Shown here: positions 36,901 to 47,714 of the stretch, piece after piece | How the letters are laid out: each line of letters opens with the position of its first letter | Numbering within the stretch: the first letter of the stretch is position 1 | Assembly (NCBI GenBank): GCA_025890175.1 | Contig: JANPYM010000008.1 | Span: 2,333,650-2,397,649 of the forward strand | Origin: Ciborinia camelliae | Lineage: Eukaryota; Ascomycota; Leotiomycetes; Helotiales; Sclerotiniaceae | Direction of reading: 5' to 3' | Length of the DNA stretch: 64,000 nt | Notes under the pieces: model-generated | What the model saw: only the letters and a program-made list of their open reading frames with translations | What the model was told of the DNA's origin: nothing | Databases searched by the model: none | Position numbers and translations under genes: made by a program

Positions 36901-39900
36901 ACTTTTGGTTTATTCACCGAAATTTCGGGAGTTGAAATTAGGAGGGGGTGATGGGGAGAATCCGATGGATGGAACAATTATTGCTAGAGCGAATCAGATG
37001 CCGAGTCTTTGACACGGCTATTCTCAAGTACATGCTTTGCTACTTGGCAAGTGATTGTGAGAAGAGATGATTACTGAACATGGTTATTGTTGTGATTGCT
37101 TGATAATTGTCATTGAAATGTTTTGATTTGTTTACATGACTTGAATTCCTGCTCTCTGGTAGGTACATTCGGCCATCACTATTCTACTTTCAGTATGAAT
37201 AACCCCCCCAGGAGAGCATCTGCATGTCGCTCATTATGTTCGTACCTGCATCATGTTGTGTTCCCAAGATTGATCTCCAAATCCCAACTTTCTGAGAGGA
37301 AAATGGAACAACACCTACCGAAGATACCGAAGATCCCGAACCCTGGAATTTACCCAGGTCTCTTTTTTTTTCATGCACATCAATCAATTCTCTCGACGAT
37401 GGCTGAAGTACGATCTGAAAATTCATGATCACCCACCCACCCATAGGATCAACAGGGCTCGTCGGCAGTGACTCAGTGAGGCTGTGAGCATCCAGGATGG
37501 AGATTTACACTCTAGGATATTTGATAGGTATGCTCAAGGCACGTTACAATCAACTCACGAGTCACCAGCAGCAAGCTCAGGTTGTCAATGACAACACGAT
37601 TCATGTTGATCTTTCCCTCGAACTGCTTACCTGCATAGTATCATCGTATTATGTGCTGTACAAACCCTTACCAGCTTCTGTAGATATCAGCGAAAGGAAG
37701 GAGGAGCAACAGCCAAGTCATGGAACCAGCTCTCTCATCCTGTCGGCAACTCTCACCTCACCTTCTTTAGCGAACGGTCGGTCGCACAGCGCCAAAGAAA
37801 TCTAGACATCCTCGCTTGCCTTCCTCCCTCCAAAATCATGTCCGGTGGCCGTCCCGTATTCTATGCATAGGTATCCTCGTCTTCTCCCTTCCCATCGTTC
37901 TGGTCTGATCATCCTCTTTTTATTCTGCTGCCTACGATACCATTTATACGTTTCCAGGTTGCGCACATCCATGTCTAAATATAAGATTTTTTTCGCTTGT
38001 CGGAGAAACGAGATCGTACCTGTTCCTGTTTCCTTAAAGTCGATGCAAGCAAGGTATATATTAGATATCAAAAATGACAGGTCAGAAACCCCCGGAAGTA
38101 AAGAGCCTCAAAAATTATAGGTGCCCTGCAATCATGCGTGCGTAGTCCCTAAGCCACAAGCTGTTACAGTCATGATTCACATTCTACTGGGAGCTTGCGA
38201 AAAATGTTAGGCATTTGCGGCCTTCTTTACCGATGATCACGATCAAATGGTATGTTTTTTGGAAAAATAAAACAAGAGTATATTTGAGGCTTAAGATTGC
38301 TTATTATGCTTGCTGTTCCGAACACATAGATTATGGATGCAAAAATAGTCTCACATGACGAAGGCAAATCATAGATGATGAACATTAGGATCCATCCTTC
38401 AGGCTGATCCATATTCCAATCGGTCACACGATATCAATTTCTTCCCCAGACAAATTCTATTCTTCAGCACACCTACCGAAAGATGCGATGGATGATCTCT
38501 ATCACGATACAGTGAGATCTACAATGAATGTCATCTGGGCCGCTAATGTCAAAATCAAGTACCGGTATCAATATTTACATTCCCCGTACGGAGAAGGATT
38601 CTCGCTGTGGATCCGAGGTGGATACCGTACAGATTCTGACTCTGATTATGAAAACCGTCCCAAGATATTCCGTCTGGGGTTGAAGAAAAAACCGGAGGGC
38701 CTTCCGTTACCATTTTGATCCCCTTCCGACTGGACAGGTGGACACGGCAACCTGCATATTCTGTACACCCGATCCCTTCTCCCATTCAGGACGTGAGACG
38801 GCCAGCAGCACGAAGCCGCGACCCAGTTCCGTAGCCCTGGAAATCTTCGCACCTGCTTTCGATGTGATTGTTGCATAACGGCCTGCCCTTCCTTTCCATT
38901 TTCCCACTTTTCTTCGCGTCCTCTTCTCAGTTGAGCAAAGTGTATGTGGGACGAAAGGGGTCTGGTGTGACGACGCCACCCGCTCGTCCTCCATCACTCT
39001 TGGGGAATCTCCCCTTCGTTGCATGGCGCGATACGAGCCCCGTAGTACATATGTAAAGACCGATGCCGACGGAATGGTAAATGAATAAGATGCGGCGTTT
39101 CCAGTGTCCATTGTTTTGGGGTTGGAGAAATCTTTTTTTTTTTCGCGAGATGGGTTTCCGGAGGTTCCTTTCCTGTACCGTGGGTGAGCACTAGTGTCTC
39201 ATTCTGGTTGCCGTGTCGCATGTTGTCGAAATATAACGGACGGCATCGCATCACATACTCAGCTTACGGTGGCGTCTCTGGCATTCACAGAAAGCTTTCG
39301 TCCCATTTATTTTCCGAGTCTTGTATATACCTACCTACCTACCTACCTAGGTAATGAATGTCGAGTCAGCAGTACGAAGGTCACCAGGGATGCCATTGAA
39401 GAAAATCCAAGGAAGGATTATCTCACCTTTCCTCGCCATTGGATTTTTCGTGAGGAATGGATCGATATCCCATGCGTTTCTTTGACTTGCCAAGTCGAGG
39501 GCCCCTGAATCATTCGCGTATGGGGGGAGGGGGAGGGGAGGGATAGGTAGGTAGGTAGGTAGGTACCTTGCGTTTGGAAGGGCAAGGGATATTTATTTTG
39601 ACTTGAAAATTTATTGGACCTCAATTTGCATGTTTGGCATCATTGTCAGTCGTCCATCCAATTTGTCAATAACTGGCAGAAAAAAGCTTGAATATCATTC
39701 TATCAGTATCTTCTCTCGTGGATTCTCACCCATCAACCCTTAAATACTCTCCACACTTTACAACTCATGACAAAGATGACATGAAAGCTTCATGCGGCTT
39801 TCGATCCGGGTCTTCGAGTGAAATATTCGCGGGTCATAATGAATCTCATCTCTAACTACCTCCTGTCAATCTTACACATCCACCATCAACATCAGCACCG

Positions 39901-40965
39901 TCATGTCATATATCTCTTCACCATCACTATCACGACTACCTAATCGTACACTGTCGAGACTCCTTTGAATAATAATTCTCCGAGAGAGAGAGAGAGAGCA
40001 GAAGATTTCCTTACAAAATCGAGTTGGCTATAGGTAGCTATTAGTATGAGCTAAGAATATCCAGTCCTTCTTTCTCTCGCTCTCGCTCTCGATGCACCCA
40101 CCAACCAACCATAGCTTGGAGCAGGTGTAGTTCATTCATCCACCGCATTATGTCATCTTATCTCGCATCGATATCGATATCGAGTTCTCTTTTATCTTTA
40201 GCTTGGAGCTGGATGTTATTTTATTTTCTTATCCGTTATTGTTCTTATTCATGTATGTATGTATGCATGCATGCATAAGCAATACAATTTCTGTACTTGG
40301 AGAATCTCGATTCGATTTTATGAGGTGCATATCTAGGTACTCGTACATCGATTCATTCTCCCTATAAATATAAAGATCCCAATTTATCAATCTTCATTTC
40401 CTCATATGCGTCGCGTTAGAATCACCACGAACGAAAATACCGATCCGATCTCGTGAAAAAGTTGACTTGAACCGTCTTGTCTTTTCCAGTAGTTTGATTT
40501 GTTTTGTTTTGTTTTGATTTATTTGGATTTATTTGGATTTGATTTGAACCCTCGTATTTTCTAGCTTCCATCTTGGGTTTGCACAAACACATCTCAGAGA
40601 ATGAATGTCTTCAGCACCGGAATCTCCCTCCCTCTCTACTACCTTAGCATATCATATCGTGGTCATCCTGGCTATTCATTATATCCATATATCCATATAC
40701 CATACTCGAAAAAAAAAACATCGTGCATAAATGGATCATCCACATGGAGATTGATTGAGATCAAAAGTCCAATTTATAAATCGTATTTCATCTATTGCTT
40801 TACATCCTAATGACGTCTTTTTGGCTATGAGTTTATGTTTATGTTTATGTCTCTGCTCTGTTCGTATTATATATTGCTTCTTGTGTAGGTAGATAAATAA
40901 ATAGGTGCTTTTTCGTTGGTTTTGGTTTTGGTTTTGGTTCGGGCTTGGGCTTGGGCTTGTGGTGG

Positions 40966-41119
40966 GAATATGAATATGAATATGAATATGAATATGAATA
41001 TGAATATGAATATGAATATGAATATGAATATGAATATGAATATGAATATGAATATGAATATGAATATGAATAAGAATATGAATATGAATATGAATATGAA
41101 TAATAATAATAATAATAAT
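40966..41119. repeat. GAATAT hexamer array (about 22 copies) followed by AAT repeats
   Basis: Near-perfect tandem GAATAT from 40966 to 41101, with one GAATAA variant near 41070, then an AAT run to 41119. Each frame is open because the unit lacks stops, which creates spurious long ORFs on both strands. Confidence 0.95.
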
Positions 41120-42048
41120 GAAGGCTAGCAGATTCATTTCCATCCATCCATTATTCCTCATATTTGATCTTTAACCCTCAAACTTCAAACTTCAAACTTC
41201 CAACTCGTAAATCGTCTAACTTAAAGCCTGGCTGTATATATAAATACCTATCTTCACTTGATTCGATTAGATATCACAGAATCAGTTGTAGTATTAGTAT
41301 CGTACAAAAACACACCACGAAGCATTTAACAAGAAGTTCATGGGATGGATAACTGCACATGGATTATATTATCATATGATATCTCTATCTCTATCTCTAT
41401 TCTATGTGCTCATCATATCATATCTGTCGTTATTTTCATTTTCTATCTGTTCTCAGTACCTAGACGTTGAGAATGTATGTTTATCCCATTAATTAATTGT
41501 TGTTAATGGAGAAATATAAGATATCGATCTATCTTCATTGTTGGGTTTAAGATATATCATTAGCCTATAGATCTTTATATTCATATTCATATCATTCACT
41601 TCCCTTACCATCTACCTACCACCTACCTAAGTATCACCCACTAAAAACCCTCCCAAATAATTATTTGAAAGTAGATAGATAGATTTGTATAAGTAGGTAG
41701 ATATAATATTTCACTATCGACCTAGCTAGATACCTACTTAGAATTAAACTCTCAGACTATACCTTTCAAATTATCCAAATCGGTCAAGATAAAGAAAGGA
41801 TTTGCGTTCTGAGAGAAAAACTAAATAACGGAAATCTGTATTCTTGTGGAAAAAAAATATTGGTATCTTTATATCATCGATAATTTCTTGTTCTTTTTTT
41901 TTTTCTTTTTTTATTTAGAAAGAAAGAAAGAAAGAAAGATATAAGAGGAGTTAAATTGATATAGAAGGGATGGGGGTTATTTGGATTTCTAGAGAGGGTG
42001 GGGTTTATTTTGTATTGGAGGGATGGGGTTTTTAATAGATGTGCAATA

Positions 42049-42133
42049 AAAGAAAAGAAAAGAAAAGAAAAGAAAAGATTTGAAGGGGAGGAAGAGGAGG
42101 GTGAGGAGAAGGGGGAGGAGGAGAGGGGGAGGA
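42049..42133. repeat. Long polypurine tract (AAAAG repeats then GGA-rich)
   Basis: Five to six copies of AAAAG are followed by GGGGAGGAAGAGGAGGG-type sequence, nearly free of pyrimidines for about 85 nt. Further GAAA and GA runs lie at 41919-41938 and 42249-42330. Such tracts can form triplexes and are often recombination-prone. Confidence 0.75.
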
Positions 42134-42996
42134 GCTAGATGAGGGGCAAGATATTGTGCTGTTTGGAGAGAAGTGAAGTGAAGTGGATGCGTAGAGTAAT
42201 AATAAATAAATAAATAGGTAGATAGATAAATAGGTAAATACGTGGATAGGGAGAATGAGAGAGAGAGAGAGAAAGAAAGAAAAGAGAAAGAGGAAGGGAG
42301 AGAGAGAAAGAGGAAGGGAGAAAGAGGATCTTGATTAAACTAAAGGAAGGGGTTGTTCGTAATATTCTACTCTACTCTCCTCTTCTATTATATATCGCAT
42401 ACCCCTCACTTTCGATATCGATATCGACTTTCGATATTGATATCAAATAATCCCAAGGTTCCAAATAATCCCAAAAGTTCCAAAAATCCCATTATAAAAT
42501 GAGTACCCAACCTAACCCAACCTTACCCACTCCAACCCAAACTAACCTAATAATAATACTCTCCTAACATACTAACTATCAGATTGCTACCAGATAGCTA
42601 TCAGATCAGATCCGATCAGAACAGACAAAGCAAAAGATACAAATACCCAAGTAAAGTACTTACCTAACGAGTTATTTGTAAGGAGTACGACTCACTGGAT
42701 TCGCTCTACTCCGGATAAGAAGATATAGCATTTGTGAGGGGGAAGATCTTCAGGTGGTGGATATCTGTGTAAGGTTTGTGGTAGATGGGCCTAAGGTTTT
42801 GATGCTTCATTTGAGGGATTGATATAAAGAGGGCATGAGGTATGAGGCATAAAGTAAAAGGAATAGATGAGAGGAAGGAAGAACCGCAGGCATTTCAGAA
42901 ATTATTATTTGACATTATAATTAATCTTCTGATTCACAACGATCCTCATCTTTCCAAGCTTGCTCACCTCATTTCATGCATGCATGCATGTAGAAT

Positions 42997-44163
42997 CTAC
43001 GCTTTTAATCTCTGTCCAGCAATATCCTCTTGCGCATCTTTGAGTAAGAAACTATCACAAAGTTAGTCCTTGGTTCACATGTGCACATCACATCACCACA
43101 ACCCAGAAAAGTGTAAAACGTACCGATACCAGACTATAATCGGCGCCACCGTCCCCAGATGCCACAAACTATGCGCATCTAAGCATCCCAACCAAGGTGG
43201 AAAATCCACCAATTCCAAACTCATCACCATGAAAATCCATGCCACGGCCAATCCCGGCCATGCTGCCCATGGCCTCTTACTCTTTCTATATTTCTCAAAT
43301 GAGAACCAACTCCACATGCCATTTTGCAACACTCCTACCACCACATTCGCAGCCATGTTATATGTATAATCCCAATCCCACCACTTCAAATATATGACGT
43401 GTGCAGCAAAGCAGAGTATACAGAGAAGAGTCCAAGCGCGCAAGAGAGAAGACATACGTTTCCCCCCACGATCCATGCGAAAGATTCGAATGGGCGTATA
43501 GTACATTCCATACAAGACGCTCCCGCCGGCGCCAAAATAATCCAATTGTTCCGTGAGGGGAAAGTCGCGCGTGTGAAAGACCATGCTGGCAACCCAACTG
43601 ATCATTCCGGCATATGAGAGCATGACGTAGTATTTCCGCATGCTATAACTTTCCGGCATCTGCGCCTTGATTTTCGCAAGTCCGTTGTGGTGCGCGAGGA
43701 AATTGAGCAGGGAAAAGAAAACCGAGAAGGGTTCTTGCATGCCGAGGAATCGGTAGAAGGGCCATTTTCCGTGGAATTGAACGATGGGTTGGTCGGATTC
43801 GACGCGCGTGTTGGTTATTATATGTTGGCATGTATAATCGCATTCGGCGGGGCAAGTCCACAAGAGAAGTCGATGAAGGAGTGCTATATTTGTGTTATTA
43901 TTTTCGAGCCCTAAAGAGTACAATGGAATCGACATACGAATATTCGTAACACCTCCAGCTTCATTGTTACAATTCTCTCGTTGACAGACCTATCTCTTGA
44001 TTAGGATAATGTAAACAAACCAACGGAAAGCCACGGGGGACATTCATACCTCAACACATTGTTTAAATTCAGGTAATCGATCACCAGTACTCGCGTTTGC
44101 GAATTTCAGAAGCCCAACAGCTGCAAAGCAGAAGAGAAGAGTAAATTTTTGCCTGATTATCAT
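42997..44163 (-). CDS. PER1: Per1/PGAP3-family GPI-anchor lipid-remodelling protein (326 aa, 4 exons)
   Basis: ER membrane protein needed to remove the sn-2 acyl chain from GPI anchors. Exons on the minus strand: 44050-44163, 43938-43989, 43124-43883 and 42997-43051; introns are 54-72 nt, and 981 nt close in frame. The signal peptide is about residues 1-24 (hydrophobic core then KFANAS). A luminal Cys-rich stretch follows: F-K-Q-C-V-E-V-C and LLLWTCPAECDYTCQ. Then come HGKWPFYRFLGMQEPFSVFFS and about seven membrane helices. Conserved polar residues of the CREST-like superfamily are present: VFHTRDFPLTEQLDYFGAG and DAHSLWHLGT. The last small exon restores the family C-terminus (RFLLKDAQEDI); without that splice the protein would end seven residues after the joint. 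Close to human PGAP3 in length. Confidence 0.93.
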
Positions 44164-44453
44164 TGTATTGTGTTGCTGTCAACGTCAATGAGGTGGTTGT
44201 TCAAATGAAATTGGAATCTGACATATTGATAGGCACGATATGAAATGATGCATGGCATGTAATGGCTAAATTTCGGTACGGTAGTCAGTCGGCTCGGATA
44301 AATGGAGCTGGATTGCCGCGTACTCCAGGGCGGCCGTACAATCCGAACCAATCCGAGTCTCTTTGATCAACCCTTGGTATTTAAATTGCTCACAAAGCAA
44401 AAGCTGAGCATATATATTGCAAAATAACTCTTCCTCTACTATCAATCAGAATA

Positions 44454-44577
44454 GGGGCTGTAACTCAGTGGTAGAGTGCCTCGTTTGCATCTAACAATAT
44501 TGTCTAATTCAATTCGAATTAACTGTATAGTTCTACTTGCCTCGATGAAGTCCAGGGTTCGACTCCCTGCCGCTCCA
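44454..44577 (+). tRNA. tRNA-Ala (anticodon TGC) with a 52-nt intron
   Basis: 5' exon 44454-44489, intron 44490-44541, 3' exon 44542-44577; mature length 72 nt. The D arm is ACTCAGTGGTAGAGT, the anticodon loop TTTGCAT, and the T arm CAGGG-TTCGACT-CCCTG. The intron starts one base after the anticodon. The acceptor stem GGGGCTG/CCGCTCC carries G3-U70, the main alanine identity element. It has one mismatch (U6-C67), and the anticodon stem CCTCG/CGATG has another (C28-U42), so folding is slightly weaker than ideal. The discriminator is A. A Pol III terminator follows. Confidence 0.88.
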
Positions 44578-44603
44578 ACAACTAATCTGATCCGATTACA
44601 ATC

Positions 44604-44608
44604 TTTTT
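44604..44608 (+). terminator. RNA polymerase III terminator of tRNA-Ala
   Basis: A T5 run 27 nt after the tRNA 3' end; a T10 run near 44620 could act as backup. Confidence 0.6.
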
Positions 44609-45158
44609 GGATATGTATTCTTTTTTTTTTGTTTTTGTTTTTGAAGATATTCATTTTTTCTTTTTTTTGGTGGTGGGTACCTTAATTAAAGTGGTGTAAT
44701 TTTGTGGAGTAAGCGAACCAATTATGTTGATGGTCTATGCATACTCAACATCAATTGCAGTTCTAGTACCGGTACTAATGATTATTAGTATTAGCCTCAA
44801 GCTCTACGCAGTTCAACAACTCAAGATATAGCAATCGATTTTGATATATTAACATCCAGTTAAATGGAAATATCACAGCACCTGGATAGCATAGCACAGC
44901 ACAGAGAACCCAACATCCCTTTTTTATTGCTATACACCAAAAGCGTATAAAGCAGAATAAGCAAATCCCATCCATCCCAAATCTACAACCTACAGGATTG
45001 CATCTATAATGTATACACATCGCCACAACGAGTCTGCAATTTAACATGACCATCACGGTTTAATCCGCAACTCAACATTACACTCTCTCGTCTTCAAGTT
45101 CACATTTCATAGGAATATTAACACTATACAGGAAGTTTGGAAAAAGTATAATGATTAT
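44609..45158. other. Intergenic spacer after tRNA-Ala
   Basis: AT-rich DNA with T-runs. The minus-strand frame at 44775-45056 has no domain and Cys-rich random-looking composition; I do not call it. Confidence 0.5.
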
Positions 45159-45778
45159 CTAGTTGCTTCCCTTTAACTTTCCACTTTCACCAATCATCTT
45201 TCCCAACCACTCCCGAGGGATTCCTAATATTATTTCTGGAAATATTTGGTATTAGGAAGGTCGATGTAATTCTCCTTATTTTTTTGAGGGAGAAAGAGGG
45301 GGATTGCTATATGGAAATGTAATCTCGATATCAAAATGAAGCTATCTCGCCCTCCTTCAATTTCTCCTTTCTGACACAAACTATATATAGCAGCTGAAGA
45401 AGAAACCAAAAAATGTTCAACCAAAAAGCAAGTTACATTTAACAAATCGCTTTTTACAGATTCAGATTCCCGAAGTCCAGCTTTTAGATTATCGGAATCT
45501 TGTTGGAATCCTGTAATATTTATGATACTCTACATATCATTTTCCAAAATCATAATGAAGATGGAGATGAAGATGAGATATAACACAAGTAATAAAGAAG
45601 TAAAATCAATACAACCAAACCAATAATCTATACCTCGAATTGTCCAAAGCCTAGAACTTGCTCGTATCACCTATTGAACAAACAGCCTTATATAAACATC
45701 ATGTTAAAAGTATCATTCATCAATATGAAGTTGAAATTACCTTTCTATAAAATTTCCACGCAAAACTCTTCCCCACAT
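45159..45778 (-). CDS. Possible small spliced gene, structure unresolved
   Basis: Three stretches on the minus strand look like exons. 45634-45670 is bounded by ATAG and GTATAG and reads VIRASSRLWTIR. 45458-45510 starts after TATTACAG and reads GFQQDSDNLKAGLRESES, in phase with the previous one. 45159-45223 starts after TATTAG and reads IPREWLGKMIGESGKLKGSN before a stop. A further candidate first exon lies at 45741-45778 (MWGRVLRGNFIE), but its phase does not fit. The phase between the last two stretches also fails by one base, so an exon or donor is missing. Composition suggests a small basic, perhaps mitochondrial, protein; I recognise no family. Confidence 0.25.
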
Positions 45779-46195
45779 CTCAGCTTCAATCTCTCAATCA
45801 CGTGACACATATTCATATTCACATCTCAAACTTTACTCTTTCATACTGCACAAGAATTAAATCTTAATCATGTCTGACCCGCTTTTGAAACACCTAGCTA
45901 GCTGTATTCGAGCCAATGGATTGGATTCTGTAGAGCTTGTTATTGTATTATATTATAGTGTTGGGTGGGAGTTGGGGTTGTGGAATATATACCTAGGTAT
46001 ATACTTAGGTAATAATCATTGTAATCTATTCTATTTCGATCATCGAAGAGTAAGGAACAAGATTGTTCGAGTTCAGCGAGACTCTCATATCTTATCTCAT
46101 CTCATCTCATCTCATTATCAGAGTCAGAGTTATAATCTCTCTGAATGATATTCTGCAATCCGATGTATTCTTCCAACCTGAAGTTACCTATACTC
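45779..46195. other. Spacer with a CACGTG element
   Basis: A short spacer. CACGTGAC lies at 45799-45806 between the possible minus-strand gene and a plus-strand frame at 45870-46148. That frame begins MSDPLLKHLASCIRANGL but then runs through TATA-rich DNA; I could not build a credible gene from it. Confidence 0.35.
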
Positions 46196-47139
46196 TTATT
46201 TCTCGATTCCCAATTCGCTGTCCGGCGCAGATATCATAAGAAATACATCCTCTAATGGAACACCAACTTTCATCCGAATTACGTTCCGTTCTGCAACACC
46301 TCTATTGACTTTCTCGATGTCAGTTGCATGTTTGCGCCATCAGCGACAATCATAACACTCCTATACAAAAATATCAGTAAAATTCATCGAAAAGAAAAGT
46401 TCAAAGAAAAGTGAAAAACACTTACAAACTTACAATATCTGTCAAATCTAGCTCGCCCTTATACTTCTGATTGTTTCTTCCGGGGAGAACCTTTGGTCGA
46501 TTTCGAACCTGAAAATCCGCACGGACTCTAACCTCTCCACAAACATAACAGCGAATGCTATTCCAATGAAGAAGTTAGCAAATCGTAAAATATGACGAGA
46601 ATGAGTGAACTTACCCATTGCATGTTTCTGCGTTGACGCCCTTGACAATAATTGCGGGGGACTATTTTGGGTGAATAGTCTCTTCATTGCCTTTCCCAAA
46701 ATCTCTCATGATGCTTTGATTGCGTCTGCGAGAACATTTGCATTACACATGGGAAATATAGCCATATGGAAGAAACTAGGAGCCAGAGTTTTAATATTAA
46801 ATATTAGAGTATAGTGTGGAGCTCTACGGCGCCGGGCCCTAGGAAATTGGATTGGAACTGATTTAACAAACTTGCTAAAAGGGGAAGTGAGCGAGTGAGA
46901 GAGTCACATTGATGAAGTACATATGCTCAAACCAAGGTCAAAACGAGTGACTACCAGAATTTACATCCTACAATTTCACAACGAGGGGTGTCCCCTTATC
47001 GAAAAGAAAACCGAGACGACGATGCCAACACGGGAGCCTATGCAAGACATACCCTAGCGTTACTGCCCAAGATAAAAGACAAGTAGTGGCGCATTTCTTC
47101 GACCTTGTTGACCGTCAGTGCCACGAACCAGTTGTCCAT
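46196..47139 (-). CDS. Candidate small spliced gene of unknown function (123 aa, 4 exons)
   Basis: Built from splice signals and phase, not homology. Exons on the minus strand: 47053-47139 (MDNWFVALTVNKVEEMRHYL...), 46615-46661, 46426-46557 and 46196-46301. Donors are GTATGT, GTAAGT and GTAAGTG; acceptors AAAATAG, GGAATAG and TCAATAG; two introns contain CTAAC or CTGAC branch sites. The four exons join in phase (372 nt). The product has a CNGIRCYVCGE patch and a C-terminal VPLEDVFLMISAPD segment. The first intron would be long, about 390 nt. The third intron has an alternative acceptor (TTGTATAG, ending 46368) that would give a different C-terminus stopping at 46279. I recognise no family. 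Confidence is moderate because composition is coherent across all joints. Confidence 0.4.
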
Positions 47140-47714
47140 TTCTACTGTATATAGTCGAGTGATTTATAAGTTTAAGGAATAGCCAATATCATGAATGAAG
47201 AAATATGGATATGATTTTCCAAAAGAAGACAAAAACGGGATTTGGAACTCGAATAAGCTAAGACATATGTATATGGAAAGGATTGATGCTTGGATGTGAT
47301 ATAAAAGAGAAGTTATGCCTATAAATCACGACTGGGGACTTGGAAATGAATGTAAGCTAAAGAGCTTTGGTAATGTGTACAGAGACAGGAGACGTTGATT
47401 GCCAGGAACATTGGTACCTGAATAACAAACAACGAATATTCAGCTTGCTATACACAATACCATGGCTACGTAAAGCGGAGCATTGCAAAAAAGCTTTGGG
47501 AAATAGTTTATGGTTTGTGATGTAGAGTAATCTTATATCCTAAAGATCTTTCTTTTATCCAGAAGACAAAATGTGGCACGGCGCAAGTCCGGTGAGATTT
47601 GACTGAATACTGGCCAAGAAGTGTATTACCCTGCAACACCATAGAGATAACACCATCGACACCCCCTCTCCAACCTGCCAATGGCACAAACGTGATCAGC
47701 CTGCCTTATTCTGA
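47140..47714. other. Spacer between the 123-aa gene candidate and the acyltransferase
   Basis: About 575 bp, AT-rich, no coding potential seen. It would hold the promoter of the minus-strand candidate gene and the 3' end of the acyltransferase transcript. Confidence 0.5.

Larger units (their letters stand above)
29177..42996. other. 13.8-kb region with no convincing gene, upstream of the homeobox gene
   Basis: Short frames occur on both strands but none shows a domain, sensible splice joints or sustained non-repetitive composition. Simple repeats are frequent: GGT (30172-30189 and near 30488), TAGG (about 30309-30341), GGTCTT (31652-31682), CCTAGCTCT (about 31970-31990), TAGTAGG-type (32233-32275), GAGAT (32806-32834), CTAC (39328-39349), AGGT (39545-39567), GAATAT (40966-41101) and purine tracts (41915-42340). 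The part next to the homeobox gene presumably includes its promoter and long leader. Unannotated ncRNA cannot be excluded. Confidence 0.5.

Noticed and set aside
38707..39111. 134-codon ATG-started minus-strand frame
   Set aside because: No domain, no splice context, biased Arg/Gly/Ser composition in locally GC-richer DNA; likely chance.
40736..41161. Open frames of 70-141 codons on both strands, rich in His-Ile, Tyr-Ser or Asn-Met dipeptides
   Set aside because: They are translations of the GAATAT hexamer array, which simply lacks stop codons.
43093..43123. Unspliced C-terminus of PER1 ending at the TGA at 43093
   Set aside because: GTACGT donor, ACTAAC branch site and GATAG acceptor remove it and restore a family-like C-terminus (RFLLKDAQEDI).
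43884..43937. Alternative PER1 start at 43935 (MSIPLYSLGLENNN)
   Set aside because: This stretch is a GT-AG intron; splicing restores TNIPLLHRLLLWTCP and an upstream signal peptide.
45870..46148. Plus-strand ATG frame beginning MSDPLLKHLASCIRANGL
   Set aside because: The first 25 residues look plausible, but the frame continues through TATA-rich DNA and I found no convincing donor/acceptor pair.
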